A stretch of 64,000 bases of DNA, taken from NCBI GenBank assembly GCA_940671915.1, contig CALNVZ010002100.1, positions 5,273,624-5,337,623 on the forward strand, in the 5' to 3' direction. The position numbers and the translations under genes are program-made. Source of the stretch: Paracentrotus lividus. Lineage: Eukaryota > Echinodermata > Echinoidea > Camarodonta > Echinidae. Below the pieces are notes generated by a model, which searched no databases, was not told where the DNA came from, and saw only the letters and a program-made list of their open reading frames with translations. This document shows, in pieces, positions 36,476 to 48,964 of the stretch (positions are counted from its first letter, which is position 1; each line of letters begins with the position of its first letter).

Positions 36476-39400
36476 TTTAACGAAAAGTAATATTTTTTTT
36501 TTAATTCAACCACTACACTGCTGCAAGTGAGAGATATATCACAATTTCTTTTCAATGTATTTTCTTTTTATTGTTGGCAATATAAATTTGGTATTCATTG
36601 TTTTATTTGTCATATCTATTGCATGATTAAATTTGAATACAGCTGTATTTACCAGCTCCTCTCAATTTAGTTTTAATGATGTATTTTTTATTTCTTCTGT
36701 ATAAGATTCTTTTTTACTTTCCTTAAACCCTTCCAACCACTTGCTATCTTTTAGACAAGCATTAATTTTATTTCTTTTTCTGATTTTAATATTGTTGATA
36801 ACTGTTTGATTAATGCAGTACCATTTCAATATTTCAATTTTCATAATAGCACTACTATACCACTGCACATGTCAGTTGGTGTGCTTAATTATAGTTATAC
36901 TGGTATAGATATATCGAGGCAGAATGTAACATCAGGCTCTTTATGTACTTGAACCAAAAAATTTCAGGGATTACATTTGAATAATTACAGGTTTAAAATA
37001 TTGAAATGAAAATCAAGGTGCGTACAGTAGATATAAAAGGACTGGACTTCTCCTAAATCATTTCTCCATTATATTGAGGTGCACGGGACCAAACTAATGA
37101 AATCTTGTTAGACTGAACACATAGATGTACAGGTAACTCTGCCTAAGTTGAATATCTTGGGACCATAGAAATCTGTTTGACTTAGAACAGGTGAATAATA
37201 TGTCTTGTATAAATCTGGACTAAAAAATTGCTTCAGCTTCGAAGAAGGTCGACGTATGCAGAGTTAACTGTATGTGAACCTTGTTGAAAACCAAGATAAT
37301 AGGAGTGGACTGTAGTATGATGTAACAAAAAATGTATTATATTTGGTGGAATCCTCTTGACACTTGGTACATATATTAATAATACAAATACAAATTCCTT
37401 TTGTAAAAAAGTTATTTATTTATGAACTGAAATACATGAACATTGTACATAAATTTCTTGAGATAATATACAACACAATGAAGTTTCATATCTAAGTATA
37501 TTATATAGATGCACATTACAAATGATTTGTTTTAGAAAATAAAGTTGAAATTGTGAACATCTATATGACATCAGACAAAATTCAAACAATATCCCAATAC
37601 TGAAGCATTTAACACATTATTCAAAATAATTTGTTAAAAATGCATATAAAATAATTAATCTAGAAATTTTCATGACAAATACAAGTTCAGAGAACAGACT
37701 AAATTTAACTTTTAATTACAGGTGTAAGAAAAATATGCATGAAACAATTAGGATTATATTGAACTTGTGTGTATTAACAAACACAAAATTATATTCTGCA
37801 TGCTATTGCACTAAAATTATTTTACGATAATGGTTTGCATACAAAATATGATAGGACAAAAAAAAAAAAAAACTTTAAAGAAAAAAATTTAAAAATAATA
37901 TTGTGTTCACAGTATATGACATAGTATCTTGTATCTTTATGATGGAGAGCTCTCATGAATTCCAAGCTTGACATCACAAATACACAATGAAATAATAAAA
38001 ATACTCTACAAAAAGACTTTGTAATGGAAAAAGTAATCTGATTTGATTAGGAACATAAATCCAAATGTCTATGATGTAATTGACTTAATCAGTGTACAAC
38101 ATCCCATTGAAAATGATTTACAAAAAATACACACTTGAAATACACTTTCATTTTCATACACATGGAAATACATTTTGTATATTATGCCATAAAACTTGAA
38201 TCTTGGATAAAAAATGTTTCTATGTTCATAGATATCAGGGAAATAACTAAACAGAAATTGAAATTCTTGAATAAACAAACACAAAAGCAACATATTTATA
38301 CCCGGCAAGGGTGAAAATCCAGAATGCAAAATGATTTGTTTGGAAAAAAAAAATGATGTTCCTTTCTGTGTGATCTAGATTAATGGAGGGCCATATGAAA
38401 GTGTCAAAAGGAGTTTGGGCAATTTTACAATTGAACAGGAACAAAATTGGTGTTGCAATCAAAGCCAGCAAAATATGATAATAATTTGTTTTCTCATGGA
38501 GGATCTGCATCCACAGTGCACACATACACACACACACAATTTACAACCTACATAAAGAGAGTTCACAATGAGTAAATTTTACACGAGGTAAGGTTGATTA
38601 CCTAAATTAAAACATATTAATCTCAAAGTACAAAATTTCAGAATGATGGGAGATTGAGCTGTGGATGTTTTTTGTTAACATCCAAAGTGCACCAAAATAA
38701 GATTTTAGAGGGTTCATATTCTATGCTCATTTATTTTGGAATTTTAATGTAACATACAATTCAAGAAGAACTTGTCACTTTTGAAAACCTATGTTTTTTG
38801 CAGCACAGATGTCATGCATTACTGAGTAAATTGCAAATGGTGGAACATGGCAGATACAAAATCCTGTTTTTGCAAACTTTTGTGAATGTATAAAAGACTA
38901 TGAATACTTCCACACACCCACAAACACAATATATTTAATAGTATGTGACTGCAGTCACTACATATCATTCTCTAAAAACCTGCAAAAAACTTAATTTTGT
39001 ACCTGTCACCCTTATTTACAATTTAATTGATTTTGTATACCAACTGTGACAAAAGAAAGGTATCATTGCAAGCAAAGGTTAACTTCCTCTTTCATTATAT
39101 GTTGCACACAAATTGCTCAAATAAATGAGGCCTGTTTAAAATTGGATTACCCTTATTATGATATGCACTGTATAACAAGGAATCTGCCATGATAGTGGTT
39201 CTGCCCTGCAAAACCTCTCATAGTATGGTCTATAAAACCACTAAATAGAAATTGTTTCACAGGTTAAAGATAAACATACATATAACATACCAATCAGTAA
39301 AGACAGACTGCTGAGTTAATTATCCTAACATTCATCTTACTTTACAGTCATAATTGTTTTAAAATGTTTTTTTCAATTTCACATCTGCACTGCATGTAAG

Positions 39401-39480
39401 CAATGTTTGAAATATCAAAACGTCCACTGGATTATTCAATAGATTACAACAACAAAAAAAAAATTTGGAAAGCAGAATGT
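36476..39480. other. Intergenic region between convergent ATP23 and the optineurin-like gene
   Basis: AT-rich sequence without exons or clear transposons. It lies between the 3' ends of two convergent genes, so part of it may be 3' UTR of either. Confidence 0.4.
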
Positions 39481-40041
39481 ATATCCTCTCACTGTATGCA
39501 GTCTGCTAAAAGGATGTTGGGCGGTAAATTGCAAATTTTTCTAAATTATTACTAATGCACTTTTGGTCTCATCCCACATGGTCTAATTCCATTCCATTTA
39601 CAACTAGTTCATCCAAGTGCCATTTGGTCTTATTGCCACTTCACCGATCTACCATTTTGTCTAAATCCCATTCTGTCTAATGTCCATTTCGTCTAATTTC
39701 CACTTGGTCTACCACCATTTGGTCAATTCCTGTAACAAACTGGTAGTAGACCAAATATTAATTTTGATATTAGACAAAAATGCAATTGGACCAAAAGGAA
39801 AGTAGACGAATTGGCAATTTGACCAAGTGGTCATTAGACCAAGTGATAGATAGACCAAGTATGCATTAGACCACCGGGAAAGTAGACCAAACAGTTAGTA
39901 GATGAAATGGGTGTAGCCCATGTGGAATTAGACAATCAGAGAATTGGACCAACTGCTGGTAGACCAAGTGGATATAAACCTGTTGTCTTGAGTGTGTGAA
40001 TATCCTTTCAGTCTATGCAGTCTGCTAAGTGAATGTTGAGT
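39481..40041. repeat. Direct repeats of the last-exon tail flanking a TTTGGTCTAAT palindrome
   Basis: About 40 bases covering the stop region of the optineurin-like gene (TATGCAGTCTGCTAA, with ATATCCT before and GATGTTG-like sequence after) occur at about 39481-39521 and again at 40000-40041. Between them (about 39550-39975) the words TTTGGTCTA / TAGACCAAA and relatives recur about 20 times, GGTCT-type in the left half and AGACC-type in the right half. This makes a degenerate foldback. Confidence 0.65.
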
Positions 40042-40106
40042 GTGTCATAATCAGGGAATGTCTGCTGACACTTGGGACACCAATTCTCTGTTGTAACCTG
40101 CTGCGG
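40008..40106 (-). other. Zinc-finger-coding last exon
   Basis: Thirty-two residues and a stop. The finger is C-x2-C-x12-H-x3-C (CPKC, then NIHLADC), the type at the C-terminus of NEMO and optineurin, which binds ubiquitin. Confidence 0.88.
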
Positions 40107-43100
40107 CTGTAAAAGAAAAAGAAAGTGGTAAAAAGTTGTTATTGCCTTATATGGTTTGATAAGGAAATAGAGAACACTTAAATCAAGAAAAGAAATATTA
40201 CAAATATGTTCAAAAATACATGCATAAATTACAATCTACACAATGCCTACTTTCAACAGAAGGATTTTAGACAATAGTATGGTGGCATTATTGGAAATCA
40301 TGTAAAAATAAAACAGATAAACATGTTGTTCTTGTGTAGAGCATGTTACATACGATAATGAATAACGATCTCTGTGCATATTCATTTAAAAAAAATAATT
40401 ATCACCACAGCTTTATCCCAGTCTACCGTTATCATAATAAATCCTAGCTCTCAATTGAGCAAGGTACTTCAGAATTCAAGGAATGGTTCAGGAGGTCTAA
40501 AGTCTTTTGTATTAAAAATATACATGGATATATAAATGACACTTGTCTGTTTTCCTGAAAGAGATGATTCACTTTTGGAAAGCAATGTATTCATTTTGAA
40601 ATCTCTCACCATTGCTGTGAGCATTAAATATATTTTGCACTGATGAGCCTGAATAAACTTCTTGGCATAGCTCTATGGCTTGTGAATAATAATGCACAGT
40701 ATGGCAATCTTACAATAAGGAGGTACATGAACTTTCCTGACATACATGTAGCTCTGAGGCTTGAGAATGATAGACAATTACCTGACGTAATTCAGCTTGT
40801 TGATAGGGTGCATGGAACATAGGAGGATCAATATTCCCCGCTTCATCATCTCCAGCTGGGTTATATACATGCTGTCTCATACCATACATCTCCTCTTCTG
40901 AAAGACAAAAATTTAAATGACAGTGACAATAACAACACATTAAATTACTTAAAACATGTTCAAATGCACCTTAATACTTGCTAAAATTGTGAGTCAAAAT
41001 ATCTACAACTTTGTATGGTGAGATTAGCCAAGATGAAATATTCAGTTATTAGATTATAAGGAAAATTGGGTTAATTGGTATTGCCAAATAGTAAAATGTA
41101 GACAACCAAAAAGAGGCTATACATACTTCTTTACATGGTTTGATTAAATAATAACTATGCTTTAAACATTTAAAATTCAATGACACACATTGTGTAAGAG
41201 ATCGAGGAATGCCTTTAAAATATTGACCTCTTCTATCATATCTTCTATCGTATCTTCTATCATATCTTCTGGAGGCCCGTATTGTCCTGCATGGAGCTAC
41301 TGACTTACCTCTTCTATCATATCTTCTATCGTATCCTGGAGGCCCGTATTGACCTGCATGGAGCTACTGACTTTACCTCTTCTATCATATCTTCTATCGT
41401 ATCCTGGAGCTCCGTATTGACCTGCATGGAGCTGCTGACGATGGAAGTGCTGGAGTTCATCCTCAATCTTCTTATTCTCTCTCATCAAGCTGTCAATCTT
41501 TCCTTGAAGGGCTAGCTTCTCTGTGTGCATCTGTTCTCTAGCTTTACGCTCTGCCTGGAAATCACTCTTGCAAACCTCATTCTGCATAATGTTTTAAAAG
41601 AATTTAAAACAAATTATAAAAACAAATTTTTAAAAAGAATTCTAATAAGATGCAATAAGTAGTCTTTACTTAGATTGCTGCACTTGTTTCCTTGAACGCA
41701 GTTGCCCTTATATGCTATGAAAAAACAAGAAAACTAAAACTCAAAAACTGAATCAACTACCGACTAGCGTAAAAATTTGCATCCCAAAGTTAAACGCAAT
41801 TTTTTATTTAAACGGAAATCTAAGCACAATGCAATGCTTGTTTTGCATTTTACGCAAAGTTGCATTAAATAATTGTGCTCAGTCTGAGTTTTCTGCAAGA
41901 GGGCCCAGGAACACGGCATGAGAAATTCTAAACATAAATTTTGCTTTATATCGATAACAACACTGTAACAAGAGAAACATCATTGATCAAATAAAATAAA
42001 AGTTTCAGGACATTTTGGTGGAAACTTTATACGGAATGAAGATGTTGAAATAAAATAATAAATGCACCTGTCTTGCAATAGTCCAAGCTATTTTTCAACT
42101 TTGTCCCATGTGCTACCGATGAATAATTAACAATAAATCAATTATGAAATGATTCAACTAAAATATTTGTAATTTTTTCAAAAAAGGTCCAGAAGTTTTA
42201 ATGGAAACATGAACATTAATTGAGATAAATCATTTCATAATTGATTTTGGTAAATAATTTGTCGGTAACGGATGGTGCAAAAAGTTGCAAAATAGCTTAA
42301 ACTTGCACCTTAATTCAATTTAGATGGCTTACCTGTGTTTTCCAAATGTGAAGTTCACTTTTAACTTTATTAGCCATCTGCTCATACTTGAGTTTATCTC
42401 TTTCCTTTGCCTCTATGGCTTCTTCAGCTGATAAGATCTCTGCTAGGTAGCGATCTTCTTTCTCCTGATACTGAAGAAACAAAGACAGGAAACGTTAATT
42501 TCAATTCAATTCAATTCAATTAGGTATTTATTGGATAAAAAAAATACATAAAATACACAAGACTGTAGTTCGAAGACTAAAAATGTCAAGTTTACAAAGA
42601 GTGAAAATACAATTAATCAATAAAATAACAAAAAGTAAGGTAGTTACTGTAAATTACATAAATAATACAAATCTTACACTATATCTTACACAAATTGAGG
42701 GTTGTAAACTTAATTGATCAGAGAATTATGAATATAATAAGACATGAGCATGATCTGAATTAAATTTGAAGAACCAATGTGAAGTAACAAAGAAAGTGTT
42801 GAGGTATCCGTATTGATAAGAAGATAGTGTCAATTAATTATTGTATGAGAAATGTATCATAAGAGTGTTAACCCTTCATATTACATAAAATATTAGTATT
42901 CTGATGTAATAATTACATAAAAATATAGTGGTTTGGACGGATGACACACAAAAGAAATATACATCTATACATCCAAATGCACAGTAAAATAATCTATTAC
43001 AAAAGTTCTTAGAAAACGCATACTACTAACCTTATTTCTGTCCTTGATAAACTGGCTGACTTTGGCTTGTGCCGTTCCCAGCTCTTCTTTGCACTTGTCA

Positions 43101-46100
43101 TGTTGTAACCTTCAAAATAATTATAACAAAATAAATATGTGAGATGGTCCATAACCGAAACCTCAGTGTGATATTAAATACTGATCAAAAGACCCCAGGA
43201 AATTTACTATGCTCTTCCCTTACCAAGGGAAACGTGCCAGGAAGTTTCCCTCTAGACTTGCAATTACTTTTGATCAGTAGTGTATATAACATGCATATTA
43301 TGCAGGATTATTTCAATATGTTGGTATAAAATCAACCTGGATGAAAATGGGGACTGTACTGTGTTTCTTGCTATCTTCTGTTGTTGATCTTGATGATATG
43401 TTGTTGGACTATGTTAAACACTGTACATGGGACAAGAAGTGAACTACCAATCAAAACTTTTCACTTTTACAATCATCTAAAATGGCTACACTGTACTTTA
43501 GATTCATTATGAAGAAGAGGAGGAAAAGTAATACATAAAAAAAAAGAATCTAGAATCACCTGACAATATTACTAAGAAGTAAACCAAAAATCCCCTTCTA
43601 TAAAAATATAAAGTTTGATGCACTCAAGATTTACTTCTCTACTGAACAAAAAATTTGGAAGTATATTTTACATATTAATCAACAGAATGAAATTGTTCTA
43701 AAAAATCCTTCAATTCTGTTAGTAAGTTCAATTCAACCACAAAAACAAACAAAACAAAACAAAACATATATTATCAAAAACAAAGAGAAAGTTCTACCGC
43801 AACTCAATGCCAGTAGCTGAAAACTTTCCATCATGCATATGTGATTCTTCTGAATAAATTACACTATTGCTCTCAAAAACTTACTTTTCATGCAGCGCCT
43901 TCTGTCTCTCTGACTGATAGAGGGTTTCCTTTCTCTTGAGTTCTGTGTGAATGGTATCAATGTAGCTCTGAGCTTCTCTTCTCGCCTTCGCTAGCTCTTC
44001 GTGGTACATACTAACCTTCCTCTGCAGCTGTGCATTCCTAAAAAAAAAACAAGCATGAAGTTTTATTTTATTAATGAATCTCTTTAGTTCTGTGTGAATG
44101 GTATCAATGTAGCTCTGAGCTTCTCTTCTCGCCTTTGCTAACTCATCATGATACGTACTCACTTTCCTTTGTAGCTGTGCATTCTTAAAATCAAGCATTT
44201 AGTTCAATTGGATTACTGTTTTCTTACTTGATCTAATCAAATCTTAAGATTGTATACATATACAATGTATATATCGAGTATTTATCACTCTAAGAGCAGA
44301 AAAGAGTGACAATTATTTGTTACTGTTACAGATTTTAAGAACTTAAAATGTTTGTACAGTCCATTCCAGTTATAATGAGGAGCTCAGGACCAAGCCAAAT
44401 AACTTGTTATACTGAACACACTGACAGATAAATGCATGTGTACATGTTTTAATTAAGGACAGGGAGAATTGCCACATTATAACAGAATCCTGTATCTGTG
44501 CTCATTATAATGAAAGCAGACTGTATCTAGACTTCTTGGAAATTAACACCTGGGGGGTGTTTCACAAAGAGTTAAGTAGACTTAAAAATCGCACTTAAAT
44601 CCCGAGTTGCGCGCGGTATATTACGCTTTACTTCACTGGTCAAATCATGCCCAGGGGATGCGCGCCATGGAGAAATCTATCAATTAAATTGCGCGTTATA
44701 AAAGAAGATGCGCATAGAAGTTAAGTGCGACTTTAAGTCTATTTAACTCTTTGTGAAACACCCCCCTGATGATTATCTTACCCTTGTTGTAGCTGCTGGA
44801 CAACTGCTTTCTCATCATTGATACATCTATCTTTGTTTTGTAGCTCTGCCACAAGACTGGTGACTTGTTGCTTTAACTCATTGCTTGCACTGTGGTATCT
44901 GGGCTCCTCCTGAAAACAAGAAATTCAAATACTCAAATTAAACAGCCAGGTCCATATTCTGCAATGAAGACTGAGTTTGTATGCATCGCAACTCCGTACA
45001 AAGCTATTGTGCGATTCGCACATATGGGTTACATTAAAATTTCATAAAAATATGATTTTATGATCGTTGGGACACTTGTGATTAAATCTATTCAAACACA
45101 TTGCCTTTTAACTTTTACTAACAATGGTGTGATCTAGCACAGAACAGATCTACAAGTCTTCTTCTATTTTGATAAAGCACGTTACAAATACAGTAATAAG
45201 AAGACTTGTTGTTCTTGATTCCTACCAAACACAGAGATGCCAACCCTACAGCATAATTATAACATTAGATATTAGAACGTTAATACCACAAGTATTTGAA
45301 ACAGCAGAACCATATGACATCTCATGAGAGAAAGCATGGATAATAACATTGTGCTCTGTCATTCAATTTTGAGAATGCATCCAAATCAATACATTTCTTT
45401 CTCTTGTGACCAAGACATTTGATTCAACTGTTTGAACTATTTGTGTTATTCACGTTCTAATTTCTAATGTCATAATTATTCCGTAGGGTTGGCATCTCTG
45501 CAAATAACGTAAAATAAAAAAAAGACTCACATCCAAGGCATGTTTCTGATGTTTCTCTGCCGCAAGTAAGGTTAGCTCGTCCAGCTTATTCATCATTTCA
45601 CCCATCTCATGTTGATGTTTCATATCGTCTTCTTTACGTTGTCTTTCCATCGCCTCGGCAACATGACTCTCCCTAGTCCCTTGTAGCGTGTTCAGCGCAG
45701 ACTTGGTCTCTTTGAGTTGCTTATCAAGCGCCTCACTGCGCATTCGCTCTTTGTTGAGGGCGCTCTCAGTCTCTGTGACTTGCTGACGAAGTGCTTGGAG
45801 CTGACCCAAAACGTTTTCCATCGACTGGTCATAGGCACGTTGACCTACAATATGCATGGATTGGTGGATCAATTAAAGTGATGTAGATGGATTTGGAGAG
45901 CTACTCACCAAACTAACATTTTGATATAATGGATAACTTAGCTAATATTTAAACTATAGCCACTGTTTCAGCACGTTATCATTGCATTGAATATCTGGCA
46001 TGGTATAGTGAACATTTGACATGGTACAATACTATAGAACATTTGGGATAATGCTATGCTATAGATTAATTTGGGCTGCGTTTCATGCAAGTGAGCCCTC

Positions 46101-48964
46101 AAGTGGGCCCGCCATATAGCTGGGGGGCTTCCAATGGGTTTTGCATAGAGCCAGGTGCGCGTATGTCTGCGCGTATGTACATTTTCCTTTGTTACGCATA
46201 CTGGAAGCCCCCCAGTTAGCTAATTTGCATAAAAAACAGCACCAAAACCGAATTCATCTATACTGAACACAGGTTTACATGAAATTCCTTTCAGAGGAAT
46301 GTGTAAATAAAAGAGAGATCACAATAAAAGCTTTGCTCACCTGTGGGAGAAAGTGGTGAAGCAGGAATCTTCTTATCACTTGGAGATTGGCTCCTTGCCG
46401 GGGACTCAACATCTTGCCTTTCTTTCGTCAGTGATTTTGATGGACCTGGATACTACATTAAAAAAAAAAAAACCATATGTGCATTCGAATATACATGTAG
46501 GTGTTCTTAGAATAATGAATAATGAAACAATTGAACTTCAAACATTGTATTTTTACAATGTGTAATAATGGAATTTCGAGCTACCTTATTAACTTTCTAA
46601 AGTCAACAAAAGATGTGAGTCGTCGATCATTTTAAGCAACGAAATGATTGAAATCATAACTTTAGAGTGATTTCATACGGTAGCGGATCCAGCCTCAGCT
46701 TATTCAGAAGATTATTTCGGCCCATGCCCAAACAGACTAGAACCACTATTGTCACCAGATAATTGGGCTTGCACAATCTTTTGAGGGAACGATTGCTGGA
46801 TCCGTGCATGTCATAATCCTTCTTTTGATATCTTAATTTTTCAAGTCAATGCCTTTCTTAAACTCTACTCCCAGTATCCTAACAATTGTCATGCCAACAG
46901 ACTTTCCCTCACTATTTCGACATCTTCTGTTAAAAGGATCTCCTCAGCTTGCTTGATATGACCCATCAACTTCTCAAGAATATTCTTCTCCCGGTCCTCC
47001 TGCTTCACGCTGGAAAGCTCTTCACGCAGGATCAGTTCTACAGCCTGCATGTGGCCCCTCAGTGCTTCAAGGACAGGGCCACGGTACGACTCTGGACTTG
47101 CTGGAGAAAGATCAGGTGATCCCTGTCCAATCATGTCAGGTGATCCACGCCTCTGTGACTCCGTAATCTGTGAGGAAATAATATCCAGAGTTTTATCTTG
47201 GTGATTTTAGAAAGATTCTCCTACAGCCTAATGCAAGTAAAAGAGTCTTTTAATAAATGTCATGATAAGAAGAAATTTTAGAAGTGTAAATGTCAAATAT
47301 GAATCAATGTTTATATAATTGAAGTGCAGTGGGTATTACTTCAAATGTGTATTTCTGACATTATGTCTTAAAACTACCTAAACAAAATAATACTGACTTG
47401 CAATTGCATCAATGATTATTTATTATGACTTAAAAATGTTTGCACAAAATGGTATTGTCAAAGACAGTGATTAAAGGCACTCGCAAGTCGGAGATCGTGG
47501 GGAATGCGCGTTTTTCTTGAGCTCCATTGACCCATACACAATCTACAGTGAGGCTTACGCAAGGGTCGGCCTACTGGGGATTAACATTCGGACAGCACGA
47601 ACATGACGAAGTTGGCCGAATTCAGTCGATCAATAGGGTCAATAGCTTCGGATTAGTTTATAGACTCTCAACGGGTCTCTTCGTATTAATTCAAAGAGAG
47701 GACTTGTATAATGCTCCATTTCAAAAACAAAACATAGGTTAGATTTACTTTGGACTTCTGGTTAGTTAGTCTAGCCATGAAGGATTATACTCCAGACACC
47801 CTGATGCCTGGAGATTACGCAACACGCCGGGCTCTGATTGGAATGTTATCATTTCACCCGAGATAAGGTGAATTCCCCATGTTTTATCAATTATACGTCC
47901 CTTTAAGTCTATATTGTCAAGACAAACATCCTTTAACAAAATGGGAGCAAGAAGATAAGAAGAAGATTATGATTTCTTCATGAAGAAGATCATGAATTTC
48001 TTCGCTAATGCTGATTATGATTCATACAAAAGTTAGAACGAATTGTTGAGGGGAAGTTAAAACAGATTTGGATTACAAACAATGAACATGTATGATCTTA
48101 CCTGTTTCTTGAGAATGTCATTTTGTTGCTGTAACTGTTTGATCATTTCCCTTTGATCTTCAACTTTCTTCTTGGATTGCTTGTGAACTACAAGAAGTTG
48201 GTCTTTGAGTGTTGAATTAGACTTCTTGATTACTTCCAGCTCTTCTATCCTTGGTTTCCATGATGTCAAGTAGCTGCATAATTGTGTTATTTGTTCTATG
48301 AAACAGATAAAAAGAATTTGGTACAGAATAAACAAAACAAAAATGTTTCGCAATAAAAACACAAAGCAGAGAGCAAAAATAATATCTTTAAAAAATGACA
48401 CTGAAAAAATAATGTGGGAGTTCGATAACTAGCTCATGGTTGACATTTTCCTGAAAAATATAAAGGAATGATATTCTTTCAAGGACATTTTTCAGTTCCC
48501 TTTGTTACTAAATTCAATATAATGCTTTTAATAAAGAACAATGATTAAGTACTCTTGGACTCAAAACAAAATAAAAGTGAAACGCATTAATAATTATGGC
48601 CCATGATGAACAGAATACTTTCATTAGAAAACTCTCAGAAAACTTGAATGGAATCAATTACTATTTTAACCACAGAAACAAAATGTAGGCCCTAAGGAGT
48701 GAATGATAAACTAAGTTTAAGTTTTTATTATTTCAATTTTTGGACACCCTGTTAATTACCTTTGAGTTGACGATTTTCATTCAGTGCAGAATCTGCTACA
48801 GTTCTCATCTCTTCAGAATTGATGAATGTGGTAAGCATACCATTACCGCTCTGGAGCATTGGATTGTTCTGATCATTCCTTAATACACCTGCTGTTCCCC
48901 TGTCATCATTCGGACGCTGGGTGACCAGGCTTGGATCCGTCGTTAGTAGCCCTTCGTCGTTCAT
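40008..48964 (-). CDS. Optineurin/NEMO-family ubiquitin-binding coiled-coil protein, 665 aa
   Basis: Twelve coding exons on the minus strand, in order: 48964-48760, 48295-48102, 47167-46913, 46452-46341, 45844-45531, 44909-44782, 44037-43885, 43109-43031, 42470-42333, 41581-41377, 40897-40782, 40106-40008. All junctions are GT-AG and phases match throughout. The protein is mostly coiled coil. Exon 41581-41377 encodes a UBAN motif (KSDFQAERKAREQMHTEKLA), the linear-ubiquitin-binding helix shared by NEMO and optineurin. The last exon encodes a ubiquitin-type zinc finger (WCPKCQQTFPDYDTLNIH, then LADC). The length is nearer optineurin (577) than NEMO (419). A Ser/Pro-rich segment (SPARSQSPSDKK) lies in exon 46452-46341. 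Family knowledge: NEMO is the IKK regulatory subunit; optineurin is a TBK1-linked autophagy receptor. I cannot say which paralogue group this joins. The ATG at 48964 opens the first coding exon. Confidence 0.88.
41232..41438 (-). repeat. 67-68 bp tandem triplication across the UBAN exon donor
   Basis: The word ATGGAGCT recurs at 41291, 41358 and 41426. Each unit holds the coding end of the exon (QLHAGQYG.PGYDRRYDRR) and a donor-like site: GTAAAG at 41376 in the first unit and a consensus GTAAGT at 41308 in the second. The third unit is degraded to GAAGATATGATA repeats. Confidence 0.85.
41377..41581 (-). other. UBAN-coding exon
   Basis: It carries SDFQAERKAREQ, with the Asp-Phe and Glu-Arg positions that bind linear ubiquitin in NEMO and optineurin, and then a Gln/Tyr/Arg-rich end (QLHAGQYGAPGYDRRYDRR). 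The donor is GTAAAG at 41376. Two further copies of the exon end follow in the intron. Confidence 0.88.
42334..43030 (-). other. Optineurin-like intron around 42471-43030, and neighbouring introns
   Basis: AT-rich intron with no extra exon seen. Other introns of over 300 bases in this gene (40107-40781, 40898-41376, 41582-42332, 43110-43884, 44910-45530, 45845-46340, 46453-46912, 47168-48101, 48296-48759) likewise contain nothing but the repeats listed. A decayed inverted repeat (CTGGGGGGCTTCCA / TGGAAGCCCCCCAG) lies at about 46120-46215. Confidence 0.4.
43885..44190 (-). repeat. Partial tandem duplicate of the optineurin-like exon 44037-43885
   Basis: The first 105 or so bases of the exon (NAQLQRKVS.YH.ELAKARREA) occur again at about 44187-44075, upstream in gene order, mostly with synonymous changes. 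The upstream copy has no donor at its end. Its acceptor (TTTTAAG) lacks the G that begins the real exon and would shift the frame to a quick stop. Confidence 0.8.
44552..44766. mobile_element. MITE, GGGGGGTGTTTCAC termini
   Basis: GGGGGGTGTTTCACAAAGAG and CTCTTTGTGAAACACCCCCC are perfect inverses. They continue into GTTAAGTAGACTTA / TAAGTCTATTTAAC. The 215-base element has no ORF. It sits in an intron and ends only about 15 bases from the donor of exon 44909-44782. Confidence 0.8.
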
